Assembly (NCBI GenBank): GCA_021796055.1
Contig: JAJYOS010000213.1
Coordinates: 1-8,872, forward strand
DNA length: 8,872 bases
Reading direction: 5' to 3'
Origin: Bacteroidota bacterium
Lineage (GTDB): Bacteria > Bacteroidota > Kryptoniia > Kryptoniales > JAKASW01
The notes beneath the pieces are model-generated. The model ran no database searches. It had not been told where the DNA came from and was given only the letters and a program-made list of their open reading frames with translations. A program made the position numbers and the translations under genes. Positions 1-5,990 of the stretch are shown here, in pieces (position 1 is the stretch's first letter; every line of letters begins with the position of its first letter).

Positions 1-1
1 A

Positions 2-631
2 TTCGGTAGAAATATACCCCCGAAGACCGCATCGGGCACCGCGGCAGGGCAGACGTGGGAGATACCGTTTGCGTCGGCGGACAACACGATTTCTCTGAGT
101 ATCCAGAACAACTCCACACTTGAAGCTAAGAGCCTTTCCGTGACATTCAATAAGTTTCCGACCTGGCTCGAGTTTAAATCGAATACGTTGATTCTTAAGA
201 ACATTGCGGCTAAGGGATCAGGAGATGCGGAATTCACTTTCTCTGTAGATAGAAAAGCACCGGTGGGAGAGGATACAACAGTCACGGCAGTGATAAGAAC
301 AACCGATGGCCAGACGTGGACAAAGGACATAACTGTATCGGTTGGAGCACCGACGGATTACAAACTCTACAACAATTTCCCCAACCCATTTAACCCGTCG
401 ACAAAGATAGCGTTCGAGCTCCCAAAGGGATCTCATGTAAGCTTGATTATATATGATGTCCTTGGAAGGGAAGTAGCCGAGATCGCAAATCAGAACTATC
501 CGGCAGGATATAACGAAACAACATGGAACGGCCTGAACAGAAATGGAGAACAGGTCTCTTCGGGAGTATATTTCTACCGAATCACTGCGGACAGGTGGAG
601 TGCCGCAAAGAAGATGCTGATGCTTAAATGA
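2..631 (+). CDS. Secreted/cell-surface protein with type IX secretion C-terminal sorting domain (5' partial)
   Basis: The reading frame is open from base 2 to the TGA at 629-631 (209 visible residues), so the gene starts outside the window. An internal GTG at 140 is not the true start. Visible residues about 15-115 look like a beta-sandwich, Ig-like module, with alternating hydrophobic strands and an APVG...TTDGQTW segment. The last ~85 residues, from YKLYNNFPNPFNPST (FPNPFNP at visible residues 126-132) through YDVLGREV and SSGVYFYRI to a Lys-rich end, match the type A Por secretion-system sorting domain. In that family the tail directs export across the outer membrane by the type IX machinery and is then cleaved, leaving the protein secreted or anchored at the surface. 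The catalytic or adhesive part lies upstream of the window, so the function is unknown. The gene appears independent of the downstream operon. Confidence 0.88.
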   Translation, partial: FGRNIPPKTASGTAAGQTWEIPFASADNTISLSIQNNSTLEAKSLSVTFNKFPTWLEFKSNTLILKNIAAKGSGDAEFTFSVDRKAPVGEDTTVTAVIRTTDGQTWTKDITVSVGAPTDYKLYNNFPNPFNPSTKIAFELPKGSHVSLIIYDVLGREVAEIANQNYPAGYNETTWNGLNRNGEQVSSGVYFYRITADRWSAAKKMLMLK

Positions 632-838
632 ATTCGTCAGGATTTTGCCGCAATCTCGTCTTCTTACTCCGTCAAGGATGTTAATCCCCGCACTGAAAGA
701 AATAACGACCCACATTTTGGCCGGGTAATCGCGGGGGAGCTCCCCCCTGAAATCGGTCAAACCTTGCTTATTTTGGGCGCTGGGGCTATTTTTTTAATAC
801 ACATGCCGAGTACAAAGGAAGGGCCCGCTTTCGCGGGA
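632..838. other. Intergenic region upstream of the fni operon
   Basis: This 207-bp gap has no convincing gene. It holds a perfect 14-bp palindrome, GGGGGAGCTCCCCC, at 733-746. The palindrome is not followed by a T-run, so it is not an obvious intrinsic terminator. A seven-T run at 789-795 leads into TTTAATAC (793-800). TTTAAT at 793-798 could be a -10 element about 35 nt before the fni ATG, but no good -35 sits at the right distance. The operon promoter is probably in here but cannot be pinned down. The frame of fni stays open back to a TTG at 764. Confidence 0.4.
814..838 (+). promoter_or_regulatory. Shine-Dalgarno plus hairpin directly before the fni start
   Basis: A purine-rich AAAGGAAGGG (814-823) would be a good ribosome-binding site but lies 15-19 nt from the ATG at 839, which is too far. 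The intervening bases form a perfect 5-bp hairpin, CCCGC (824-828), loop TTTC, GCGGG (833-837). If folded, it brings the two elements close together. The core CCCGCTTTCGCGGGAATG also resembles a short palindromic repeat widespread in bacterial genomes, whose translation typically reads PAFAGM. The same residues appear here in frame (GPAFAGMD). Whether this is a repeat remnant or a functional translation element is inference. Confidence 0.45.
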
Positions 839-1867
839 ATGGACCAGACTGCAAACCGGAAGTCAAGCCACATCGAGTTGGTCCTGAACGAGAAGATAGA
901 TTACGTGAAATCCACGGGGTTTGAGAAATACGAGTTTGTCCACAATGCTCTCCCCGAGATGGACTTCGCGGAAATAGACACGGGTGTCAAATTTTTCTCT
1001 CACAAGTTCTCTGCCCCCATTATTGTCTCGTCAATGACGGGCGGTTTTGAAAGAGCCGGACGAATCAACTCAGCCATCGCCGAGCTGTGCAGGGAGAGAA
1101 AAATCGGGATGGGCGTCGGAAGCCAGAGGCAGGCCCTTCAGAACGGCGATTACCTCGAGTCGTTCAAGATTGTCAGACGCATCGCAAAAGATATATTTGT
1201 CATGAGCAACATCGGGGCCGCACAGGTCGCGGACGGCCTGGCGATCAAAGAAGTTGGAAGGATCATTGAAATGGTCGAGGCCGATGCCCTTGCAATTCAT
1301 CTCAATGCACTCCAGGAATTCATACAGCCTGAAGGCGATAGAAACTTCCGCGGAGTACTGAAGGGCATATCGAAGCTTGTTAAATCTGTGAAGGTCCCCG
1401 TGATCGTCAAAGAGACCGGAGCCGGAATCGGCGCCGGCGCGGCGAAGCGGCTGATCGAAGCGGGCGTTTCCGCAATAGATGTGTCCGGAGCGGGTGGTAC
1501 GAGCTGGGCGGCAATCGAAACGATGAGGCGTGCCGACAGAAGAGTCGGCGAAAAGTTCTGGAACTGGGGGATCCCCACTGCGGACGCCCTGGCCCAGGTC
1601 AATGCGCTTCCGTCGAGGAAGAAAATCAAACTCATTTCTTCGGGCGGCATACGTGACGGCATCGACGTGGCGAAGTCGGTCGCGTTGGGCGCTGACCTCT
1701 GTGCCGGGGCTCAGCCGTTCCTGAAGGCCCTCGAGAATGGCGGCACCGAAGGCCTCATCAGGGAGTTTGACAACTGGGTTGAGGAATTGAAGGGCGTGAT
1801 GTTCCTGACAGGAAGCAGGAACTTAAGTCAATTGAAAAAGGCAAAAATAGTGAAGGCGGCCTCTTGA
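839..1867 (+). CDS. fni: Isopentenyl-diphosphate delta-isomerase, type 2 (FMN-dependent)
   Basis: The product interconverts isopentenyl diphosphate and dimethylallyl diphosphate in the cytoplasm, using reduced FMN and Mg2+; this supplies the allylic primer for the next gene's reaction. From ATG 839 it has 342 residues, normal for the family. Visible motifs: RKxxHI at residues 7-12, SSMTGG at 64-69, GMGVGSQR at 90-97, the catalytic-site block HLNALQEFIQPEGDRNF at 154-170, VKETGAGI at 190-197, DVSGAGGTSW at 214-223, and the FMN phosphate-binding SSGGIRDGIDVAKS at 267-280. The family usually begins a few residues before RKxxHI, so ATG 839 is preferred. In-frame ATG 803 and TTG 764 would add 12 or 25 residues that do not look like the family, including repeat-like PAFAGM. 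The TGA at 1865-1867 overlaps the next start. It is unrelated to the Nudix-type (type 1) isomerase. Confidence 0.93.
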   Translation: MDQTANRKSSHIELVLNEKIDYVKSTGFEKYEFVHNALPEMDFAEIDTGVKFFSHKFSAPIIVSSMTGGFERAGRINSAIAELCRERKIGMGVGSQRQALQNGDYLESFKIVRRIAKDIFVMSNIGAAQVADGLAIKEVGRIIEMVEADALAIHLNALQEFIQPEGDRNFRGVLKGISKLVKSVKVPVIVKETGAGIGAGAAKRLIEAGVSAIDVSGAGGTSWAAIETMRRADRRVGEKFWNWGIPTADALAQVNALPSRKKIKLISSGGIRDGIDVAKSVALGADLCAGAQPFLKALENGGTEGLIREFDNWVEELKGVMFLTGSRNLSQLKKAKIVKAAS

Positions 1868-2844
1868 GCAGATTTACCGAATCCACGGGAAAATATCTAA
1901 TGCTCATTGAAGAAGAGCTTGAAAAATCTCTTGGGCTCGTTGTACATTCGCCTCTGAGAGAAAGCATAGGCTACGTGTTCTCCATGGGTGGGAAGAGGGT
2001 TCGTCCGCTTCTCACGATCTTCGCTGCCGAAGCCGTAGGCGAGTGCTCCGACGATGTCCTCCACGCAGCTGCGGCGATTGAAATCCTCCACAATTTTACG
2101 CTTGTGCATGACGACATCATGGACAATGCCGACACACGCCGGGGAAAGGCGACGGTGCATGTCACCAGAGGAGTCAATACGGCCATTCTCGTCGGCGACC
2201 AGATGATGGCCCTTGCATACGACCTCCTCGAGAAGTGCAGCGGAAAGCATCTCCGCGAAAGCCTTCGCATTTTCAATGAAGGCGTGAAGCAGGTCTGCGA
2301 CGGCCAGGCACTCGATGAGAGCCTGAGCAAATCGGACGGATCCAGCATGCCAAATTATGTGGATATGATCTCGAAGAAAACAGGTGCCCTGCTTATGTCA
2401 TCGGGCAAGCTCGGCGCGCTCCTCGGCGGGGGTACGGATGAAGAAATCCGGCTGCTCGGCGACTTCGGCCTGAATATAGGGATAGCCTTTCAAATACTTG
2501 ACGACATGCTCGACCTGGAAGGCGACTCGGAGAGGTTCGGGAAGCCGCGCGGCCTGGACATAATGGAAAAGAAGAAAAACTTCATGTTCCTGAAGGCCCA
2601 ACAATCCCTGGATGCCGGAGGAATCGCGGTCATAAACGCTGCCTACAGAAAGATGTCGGTTACTGAGAACGACGTGGTCGCAGTTCGCAAGGTCTACCGT
2701 GATGGGGGCATTCTCGACGCGGCCAAAAAAGAAGTCTCGGATTATACCTCAAATGCTCTGTCGAGTCTTAGTGCCCTGAGACAGTCTGAGGGAAAGGATG
2801 CGCTTGTAGAGCTTGCAAATTCACTTGTCCGGAGAAAATTTTGA
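1864..2844 (+). CDS. Polyprenyl diphosphate synthase, probably geranylgeranyl/short-to-medium chain
   Basis: This trans-isoprenyl diphosphate synthase condenses isopentenyl diphosphate onto allylic diphosphates and gives precursors of quinones, carotenoids or carrier lipids. It has 326 residues. Motifs: GGKRVRP at 42-48; first Asp-rich motif DDIMD at 83-87, followed by NADTRRG; K171-T173 in SKKTGAL; GIAFQILDD with the second Asp-rich motif DDMLD at 213-217; GKPRGLDIMEKKKNF at 226-240. The first motif lacks the two-residue insertion of bacterial farnesyl synthases, and the residue five before it is Phe78, a pattern reported for archaeal-type GGPP synthases; product length is therefore inferred, not shown. 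The start is TTG 1864, overlapping the fni stop as TTGA, with GAAGG about 8 nt upstream. ATG 1900 is an alternative with no ribosome-binding site. Likely symbols would be ispA/ispB/crtE-like, but I cannot choose. Confidence 0.9.
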   Translation: MSRFTESTGKYLMLIEEELEKSLGLVVHSPLRESIGYVFSMGGKRVRPLLTIFAAEAVGECSDDVLHAAAAIEILHNFTLVHDDIMDNADTRRGKATVHVTRGVNTAILVGDQMMALAYDLLEKCSGKHLRESLRIFNEGVKQVCDGQALDESLSKSDGSSMPNYVDMISKKTGALLMSSGKLGALLGGGTDEEIRLLGDFGLNIGIAFQILDDMLDLEGDSERFGKPRGLDIMEKKKNFMFLKAQQSLDAGGIAVINAAYRKMSVTENDVVAVRKVYRDGGILDAAKKEVSDYTSNALSSLSALRQSEGKDALVELANSLVRRKF

Positions 2845-2921
2845 TGGCAATCCGCAATTCTTACATGGCGTGCCATGTCGCGCTGACCGCGCCGCGCAGC
2901 GCGGCACACATAGAGTATTAA
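2844..2921 (+). CDS. Candidate 25-codon small ORF bridging the prenyl synthase and ptsH
   Basis: I do not recognise this peptide. The ATG shares its A with the TGA of the prenyl synthase (TGATG). GGAG at 2831-2834 sits 9 nt upstream, a good ribosome-binding site. The frame runs 25 codons (starts MAIRNSYMACHVALTAP, ends HIEY) to a TAA at 2919-2921. That stop overlaps the AAGGA ahead of ptsH, whose ATG follows 6 nt after the TAA. The spacing would allow ribosomes to pass from synthase to small ORF to ptsH. Its second half is GC-rich and lies over inverted repeats, so it may instead be a structured leader with an accidental frame. There is no signal peptide or obvious membrane segment. It could be a leader peptide, a coupling device or chance. 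Confidence 0.4.
   Translation: MAIRNSYMACHVALTAPRSAAHIEY
2863..2905 (+). promoter_or_regulatory. Cluster of competing inverted repeats upstream of ptsH
   Basis: Three inverted repeats lie in the 83-bp gap before ptsH. ACATGGC-GT-GCCATGT spans 2863-2878. CGCGCTG (2879-2885) can pair with CAGCGCG (2897-2903). GCCGCG-CAG-CGCGGC spans 2891-2905. The second and third share bases and cannot form together. No T-run follows, so this is not an intrinsic terminator. It could be an mRNA processing or stability element or a switch controlling ptsH translation; the role is inference. Confidence 0.4.
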
Positions 2922-2927
2922 GGACGC

Positions 2928-3194
2928 ATGGTCCAACAGGAAGTTGTCGTCAAAAACCGCCTCGGACTCCACACGCGTCCCGCGGCCTCGCTCGTGAAGC
3001 TTGCCGCCAAATTCAAATCGGAGTTCTTTCTCGAAAGGGACGGCTATCGCGTGAACGGTAAAAGCATTATTGGTGTCATGACTCTCGCTGCAGAGGAGGG
3101 AGCCCGGATAGTGCTCCTCTTCGAAGGGGAAGACGAGGAAGCGGCGATGAAGGCAATGGTGGATTTCTTCGACAGAGGATTCGATGAGCTCTGA
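2928..3194 (+). CDS. ptsH: Phosphocarrier protein HPr
   Basis: HPr accepts phosphate from enzyme I on a histidine and passes it on in the phosphoenolpyruvate phosphotransferase system, in the cytoplasm. The protein is 88 residues, the usual size. The active-site block NRLGLHTRPAA (residues 10-20) puts the phosphorylated histidine at the classic position His15, with Arg17 after it. The regulatory block NGKSIIGVM (43-51) puts a serine at position 46, the residue phosphorylated by HPr kinase/phosphorylase where that enzyme exists. AAGGA at 2920-2924 is only 3 nt from the ATG, a short spacing. The end overlaps ptsI by 11 nt in another frame, so the two proteins are probably made together. No sugar-specific EII gene is in the window. 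Confidence 0.95.
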   Translation: MVQQEVVVKNRLGLHTRPAASLVKLAAKFKSEFFLERDGYRVNGKSIIGVMTLAAEEGARIVLLFEGEDEEAAMKAMVDFFDRGFDEL

Positions 3195-4974
3195 GCATGT
3201 CGTAGTTCCGGATGCCGCAGAGGAAATTGTCCTGAGAGGAATCGGCGCCTCTCCGGGAATTGCGATCGGAAAAGTCCTCTTGCTCGAGAAGGACGGCATC
3301 GTTGTCGAGGAGAAAGGCGTTGATAATCCTGCGGTAGAGCTTGAGCGGCTTCAGAAGGCGATCGACCGTTCGAACTACGAGCTGGAAAAGATATACCATA
3401 CGGCGCGCGAAAAAATCGGCGACGAGAAGGCAAGGATATTCGAGGCACAGCTACTCATCCTGTCAGACCCGGTGTTCCTGGAAGAGGTGAAGAAAAAGAT
3501 CGTAAAATCGCGCAAAAATGCCGAATTCGTCGTCTCAACCGAGTTTTCCAAGCAGGTTGAACAGCTGAAACGCAGCGGCAATGAGCTATTCAAGCAGCGT
3601 GCGATGGAGATCGACGACTCGAAAAACAGAATTCTCCGGAACCTTGCCGAGGCCAAACTGAAATCGAGGTTCGAAGGGACTCCTATAGTGGTGACGAGCG
3701 AATTCACTCCCGCCGATGCGGTACTGCTCAGCAGAAATCAGGTGCTGGGTTATGTCAGCGATTACGGAGGAGCAAGGTCGCATGCCTCGATACTCTCACG
3801 CTCCCTGGGAATTCCCGCCGTCGTCGGCCTGAAGGAAGCTACAAAGCATGTAAAAGACGGAGTCGATCTTATACTGGACGGCTATCGCGGCATTATTGTC
3901 ATAAATCCCTCCGAGGGCACCTTGAAGAAATTCAGAGACAGGAAGCAGTGGTGCGAACAGCTCGACACCGAACTCATGACTGAAGCAGGAAAGCCTGCAT
4001 TGACTACGGACGGCAGGAGAGTATCCGTCGAGGCGAACATAGAACTCCTTGAAGAACTTCCGCTTCTCAGGCCGCACGGCGCAGACGGAATAGGTCTCTT
4101 CAGGACCGAGCCGCTGATAATAGACTCCGATTCGATCCCCGACGAGATGGAGCAGGCCGATATTTTCAGGCAGGCAGTGGAGGCGGTAGAACCCAATGCG
4201 GTTATATTCAGGACATTCGACATAGGCGGCGACAAGATGTTTGTGGGAAGCCACTCGGAGCAGAACCCGTTCCTCGGATGGAGAGGGATCCGCATGATGC
4301 TTGACCGGCCCGACTTACTCAGGGAGCAGTTCAGGGCAATATTGCGGACGAGCGCGTTCGGCAAATGCAAAATAATGTACCCGATGGTGGCGACCGATGA
4401 GGAAGTGATCCGCGCGAATGAATTTCTCGAAGAGGCGAAGAAGTCGCTCGATGCGGAAGAAGTTAAGTACGACAAAAATATTGAAGTCGGGGTCATGATC
4501 GAGATACCGTCGGCGGCGCTGATGAGCAAAGAGATCGCCAGACATGTCGGGTTCCTGAGCATCGGAACCAACGACCTGACGCAGTACCTCCTCGCCGTCG
4601 ACAGAACCAACGAGCTGGTCGCCCACATGTTCGAAGAGTTCCATCCGGCGGTTCTCAGGACTATCAAGTTCGTCATCGATGCCGGGCACGACGCCGGCGT
4701 GAAAGTCGCGATGTGCGGAGAGATGGCCGGGAATCCGCTGGCGACGGTGATGCTTCTCGGAATGGGGCTCGATGAATTCAGTGCCGTCAGCTCCATGCTC
4801 CCGGTCCTCAAGAAGATCATCCGGTCGACGAATTATAAGAGTGCCCGTAAATTCGCGAGGCAGCTTCTGAAGATGGAATCCGTTGACGAGATCAAGAAGT
4901 CGCTGAGCGATTATCTCAAGACGCGCTTTGAAAGGATCTACTTCACGACATTGAGCGAAGGAGATATCGAGTAG
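3184..4974 (+). CDS. ptsI: Phosphoenolpyruvate-protein phosphotransferase (enzyme I)
   Basis: Enzyme I phosphorylates itself with phosphoenolpyruvate and hands the phosphate to HPr. It has 596 residues, slightly longer than the usual ~575 because of about 15 extra N-terminal residues before LRGIGASPGIAIG (17-29). Order of domains: HPr-binding helical region (~35-160); phosphohistidine domain with GGARSHASILSRSLGIPAVVG (195-215) and active His200; PEP-binding TIM barrel with GIGLFRTE (302-309), FDIGGDK (345-351), NPFLGWRGIR (361-370), the EIPSA block (440-444), GTNDLTQY (461-468) and catalytic Cys511 in AMCGEMAG. Two small departures from the common pattern are Pro310 after RTE, where Phe is usual, and Asn517 in GEMAGNP, where Asp is usual. 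Neither is a catalytic residue, so the enzyme should work. It is not PEP synthase or pyruvate phosphate dikinase, because it lacks their ATP-grasp domain. Confidence 0.95.
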   Translation: MSSEHVVVPDAAEEIVLRGIGASPGIAIGKVLLLEKDGIVVEEKGVDNPAVELERLQKAIDRSNYELEKIYHTAREKIGDEKARIFEAQLLILSDPVFLEEVKKKIVKSRKNAEFVVSTEFSKQVEQLKRSGNELFKQRAMEIDDSKNRILRNLAEAKLKSRFEGTPIVVTSEFTPADAVLLSRNQVLGYVSDYGGARSHASILSRSLGIPAVVGLKEATKHVKDGVDLILDGYRGIIVINPSEGTLKKFRDRKQWCEQLDTELMTEAGKPALTTDGRRVSVEANIELLEELPLLRPHGADGIGLFRTEPLIIDSDSIPDEMEQADIFRQAVEAVEPNAVIFRTFDIGGDKMFVGSHSEQNPFLGWRGIRMMLDRPDLLREQFRAILRTSAFGKCKIMYPMVATDEEVIRANEFLEEAKKSLDAEEVKYDKNIEVGVMIEIPSAALMSKEIARHVGFLSIGTNDLTQYLLAVDRTNELVAHMFEEFHPAVLRTIKFVIDAGHDAGVKVAMCGEMAGNPLATVMLLGMGLDEFSAVSSMLPVLKKIIRSTNYKSARKFARQLLKMESVDEIKKSLSDYLKTRFERIYFTTLSEGDIE

Positions 4975-5084
4975 AGGGAAGGCCCGGAGCCATCGTCTGC
5001 AATTTCACGGCTTCGCCGAAACTTGATTGAGACGACACGAGAACTTGCAAATGCCTCCACGACTGACATATCCCGCGTTCTCTT

Positions 5085-5136
5085 ACCCGGCTCTCCCTGC
5101 CGCATTCAATTATTCCTGATCCGGGTTTTAATTTTT
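5085..5136 (+). terminator. Weak candidate terminator of the fni-ptsI operon
   Basis: ACCCGG (5085-5090) and CCGGGT (5121-5126) can pair as a 6-bp GC-rich stem, followed at once by TTTAATTTTT. The loop of 30 nt is unusually long for an intrinsic terminator, so this is only a possibility. It sits about 110 nt after the ptsI stop and ahead of the TATAAA at 5147 that might start the next transcript. Confidence 0.25.
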
Positions 5137-5206
5137 CCCATCGGTTTATAAATTCTCTAACACTCCCTCCGGAAACATGAGTGCTGAATTGGGAATCTTT
5201 GCCGGT

Positions 5207-5218
5207 CAACCGTGGTTG
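5207..5218. promoter_or_regulatory. Short perfect inverted repeat upstream of the Crp/Fnr gene
   Basis: CAACC-GT-GGTTG is a 12-bp dyad ending 30 bp before the regulator's start codon, a position where self-repression sites are often found. It is not the FNR consensus (TTGAT, four bases, ATCAA) nor the CRP consensus. An operator role is a guess from position only. Confidence 0.2.
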
Positions 5219-5248
5219 TTGTTCGAAAGTATTTCCTACTGACGAAGG

Positions 5249-5935
5249 ATGATGGAGCAGAAACATACTCTTCACGACGTTCCGCTTTTCACAAAACTCT
5301 CACCAAATGAGCTTAAGCTCATCACGAACATTTCAAAGACAAAGAAATTCAAGAAGAACCAGATAATCTTCCTGGAAGGCGAAGCGTTCTCCGGCTTTTA
5401 CGTGCTGCTGACGGGTTCGGTGAAGGTATACAAGCTGAGGGGGGACGGGGAGGAGATTGTCCTGAGCATGCTGGAGCCTTACGGGAGTTTTGCCGAGTCG
5501 TATCTCTTCTCCGGTTCCCGTTTTTACTCGTCCTGCGCCCAGGCGCTGGAGGAATCCACGATCCTTTATATTCCGAGCGACGAGTTCAGCGCGCTCCTGG
5601 GAAGGAATCCGGCTTTTGCGATAAGAATTTCGGAGGCGACCGCGGTAAGACTCATGGAGCTGAGCCGCGGGTTCGACCTGGCGAGCTCGAGCGTCGAGGG
5701 CCGCGTCGCGAAATATCTCCTGAACGAAGTCCAGCTCAACAACTCCATCAGGATGCCCGAGCCATATTTCAACCTGCTCATTCGCAAGAAGGATCTTGCC
5801 GCCCATCTCGGAATGGCGAGTGAAACTCTGTCGCGTACTTTCAGGAAATTCAAACTGGATAAAATCATTAGGGAAGTCTCGAAGAAGATCTTTATTACGA
5901 ACCTGAAGAAGCTCCGGGATTCGGCCGAAGAATAG
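5249..5935 (+). CDS. Crp/Fnr-family transcriptional regulator
   Basis: This 228-residue cytoplasmic DNA-binding protein has the standard layout: an N-terminal cyclic-nucleotide-binding-type beta roll (about 11-120), a dimerisation helix (~121-145) and a C-terminal winged helix-turn-helix (~178-212). The recognition helix reads ASETLSRTFRKF (190-201) and carries the E-x-x-S-R pattern (Glu192, Ser195, Arg196) typical of FNR/DNR-type proteins. The cAMP pocket is not conserved: the stretch aligning with the CRP Arg-Ser pair reads FYSSCAQA, with Tyr in place of the Arg. There is a single cysteine (Cys96) and no N-terminal cysteine cluster, so FNR-type Fe-S sensing is unlikely. The effector is unknown; the YSSCAQALEES region resembles DNR/Nnr-like members. 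An in-frame TGA at 5240-5242 fixes the start at ATG 5249 or the adjacent ATG 5252, which is better spaced from GAAGGA. Confidence 0.88.
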   Translation: MMEQKHTLHDVPLFTKLSPNELKLITNISKTKKFKKNQIIFLEGEAFSGFYVLLTGSVKVYKLRGDGEEIVLSMLEPYGSFAESYLFSGSRFYSSCAQALEESTILYIPSDEFSALLGRNPAFAIRISEATAVRLMELSRGFDLASSSVEGRVAKYLLNEVQLNNSIRMPEPYFNLLIRKKDLAAHLGMASETLSRTFRKFKLDKIIREVSKKIFITNLKKLRDSAEE

Positions 5936-5990
5936 TGCCCGGATGACCTGAACCGCGGGAAGTCGCTGTGGCCGAATTAACTGCCGCGTT

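Larger units (their letters stand above)
4975..5248. other. Intergenic region between ptsI and the Crp/Fnr gene
   Basis: This 274-bp gap lacks a recognisable gene. It contains a small hairpin, CGGC-TTC-GCCG (5008-5018), just after ptsI. A 6-bp inverted repeat, ACCCGG (5085-5090) with CCGGGT (5121-5126), has a long 30-nt loop and is followed by TTTAATTTTT, making it a weak terminator candidate. TATAAA at 5147-5152 could be a -10 element about 100 bp before the regulator, with no clear -35. A 21-codon frame, ATG 5177 to TGA 5242, lies in the regulator's own frame and stops 6 nt before its start. CAACC-GT-GGTTG sits at 5207-5218. Confidence 0.4.

Noticed and set aside
218..760. 180-codon minus-strand frame over the end of the sorting-domain gene
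   Set aside because: It is antisense to a clearly recognised domain, has odd Cys/Arg-rich composition and matches no family I know.
764..798. Promoter for the fni operon at TTGCTT or TTTAAT
   Set aside because: TTTAAT is a fair -10, but no -35 lies 16-18 nt upstream; TTGCTT with TATTTT matches consensus too weakly to call.
764..838. Longer fni N-terminus from TTG 764 or ATG 803
   Set aside because: The extra residues do not resemble the family, include the repeat-like PAFAGM and a hydrophobic stretch from non-coding T-rich DNA, and have no ribosome-binding site before them. Proteomics could overturn this.
3882..4820. 312-codon minus-strand frame inside ptsI
   Set aside because: It is a long antisense shadow of a strongly conserved gene; the Ser-rich, low-complexity translation is typical of such shadows.
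5023..5027. TTGAT half-site resembling an FNR box upstream of the regulator
   Set aside because: The second half ATCAA is absent at the required distance; a single five-base match is expected by chance.
5051..5119. 22-codon frame after ptsI
   Set aside because: There is no ribosome-binding site, the translation is proline-rich, and it is not positioned against either neighbour.
5936..5990. Bidirectional terminator between the convergent Crp/Fnr and dnaB genes
   Set aside because: Only a 4-bp CCCG/CGGG pairing is visible, with no T-run on either strand.
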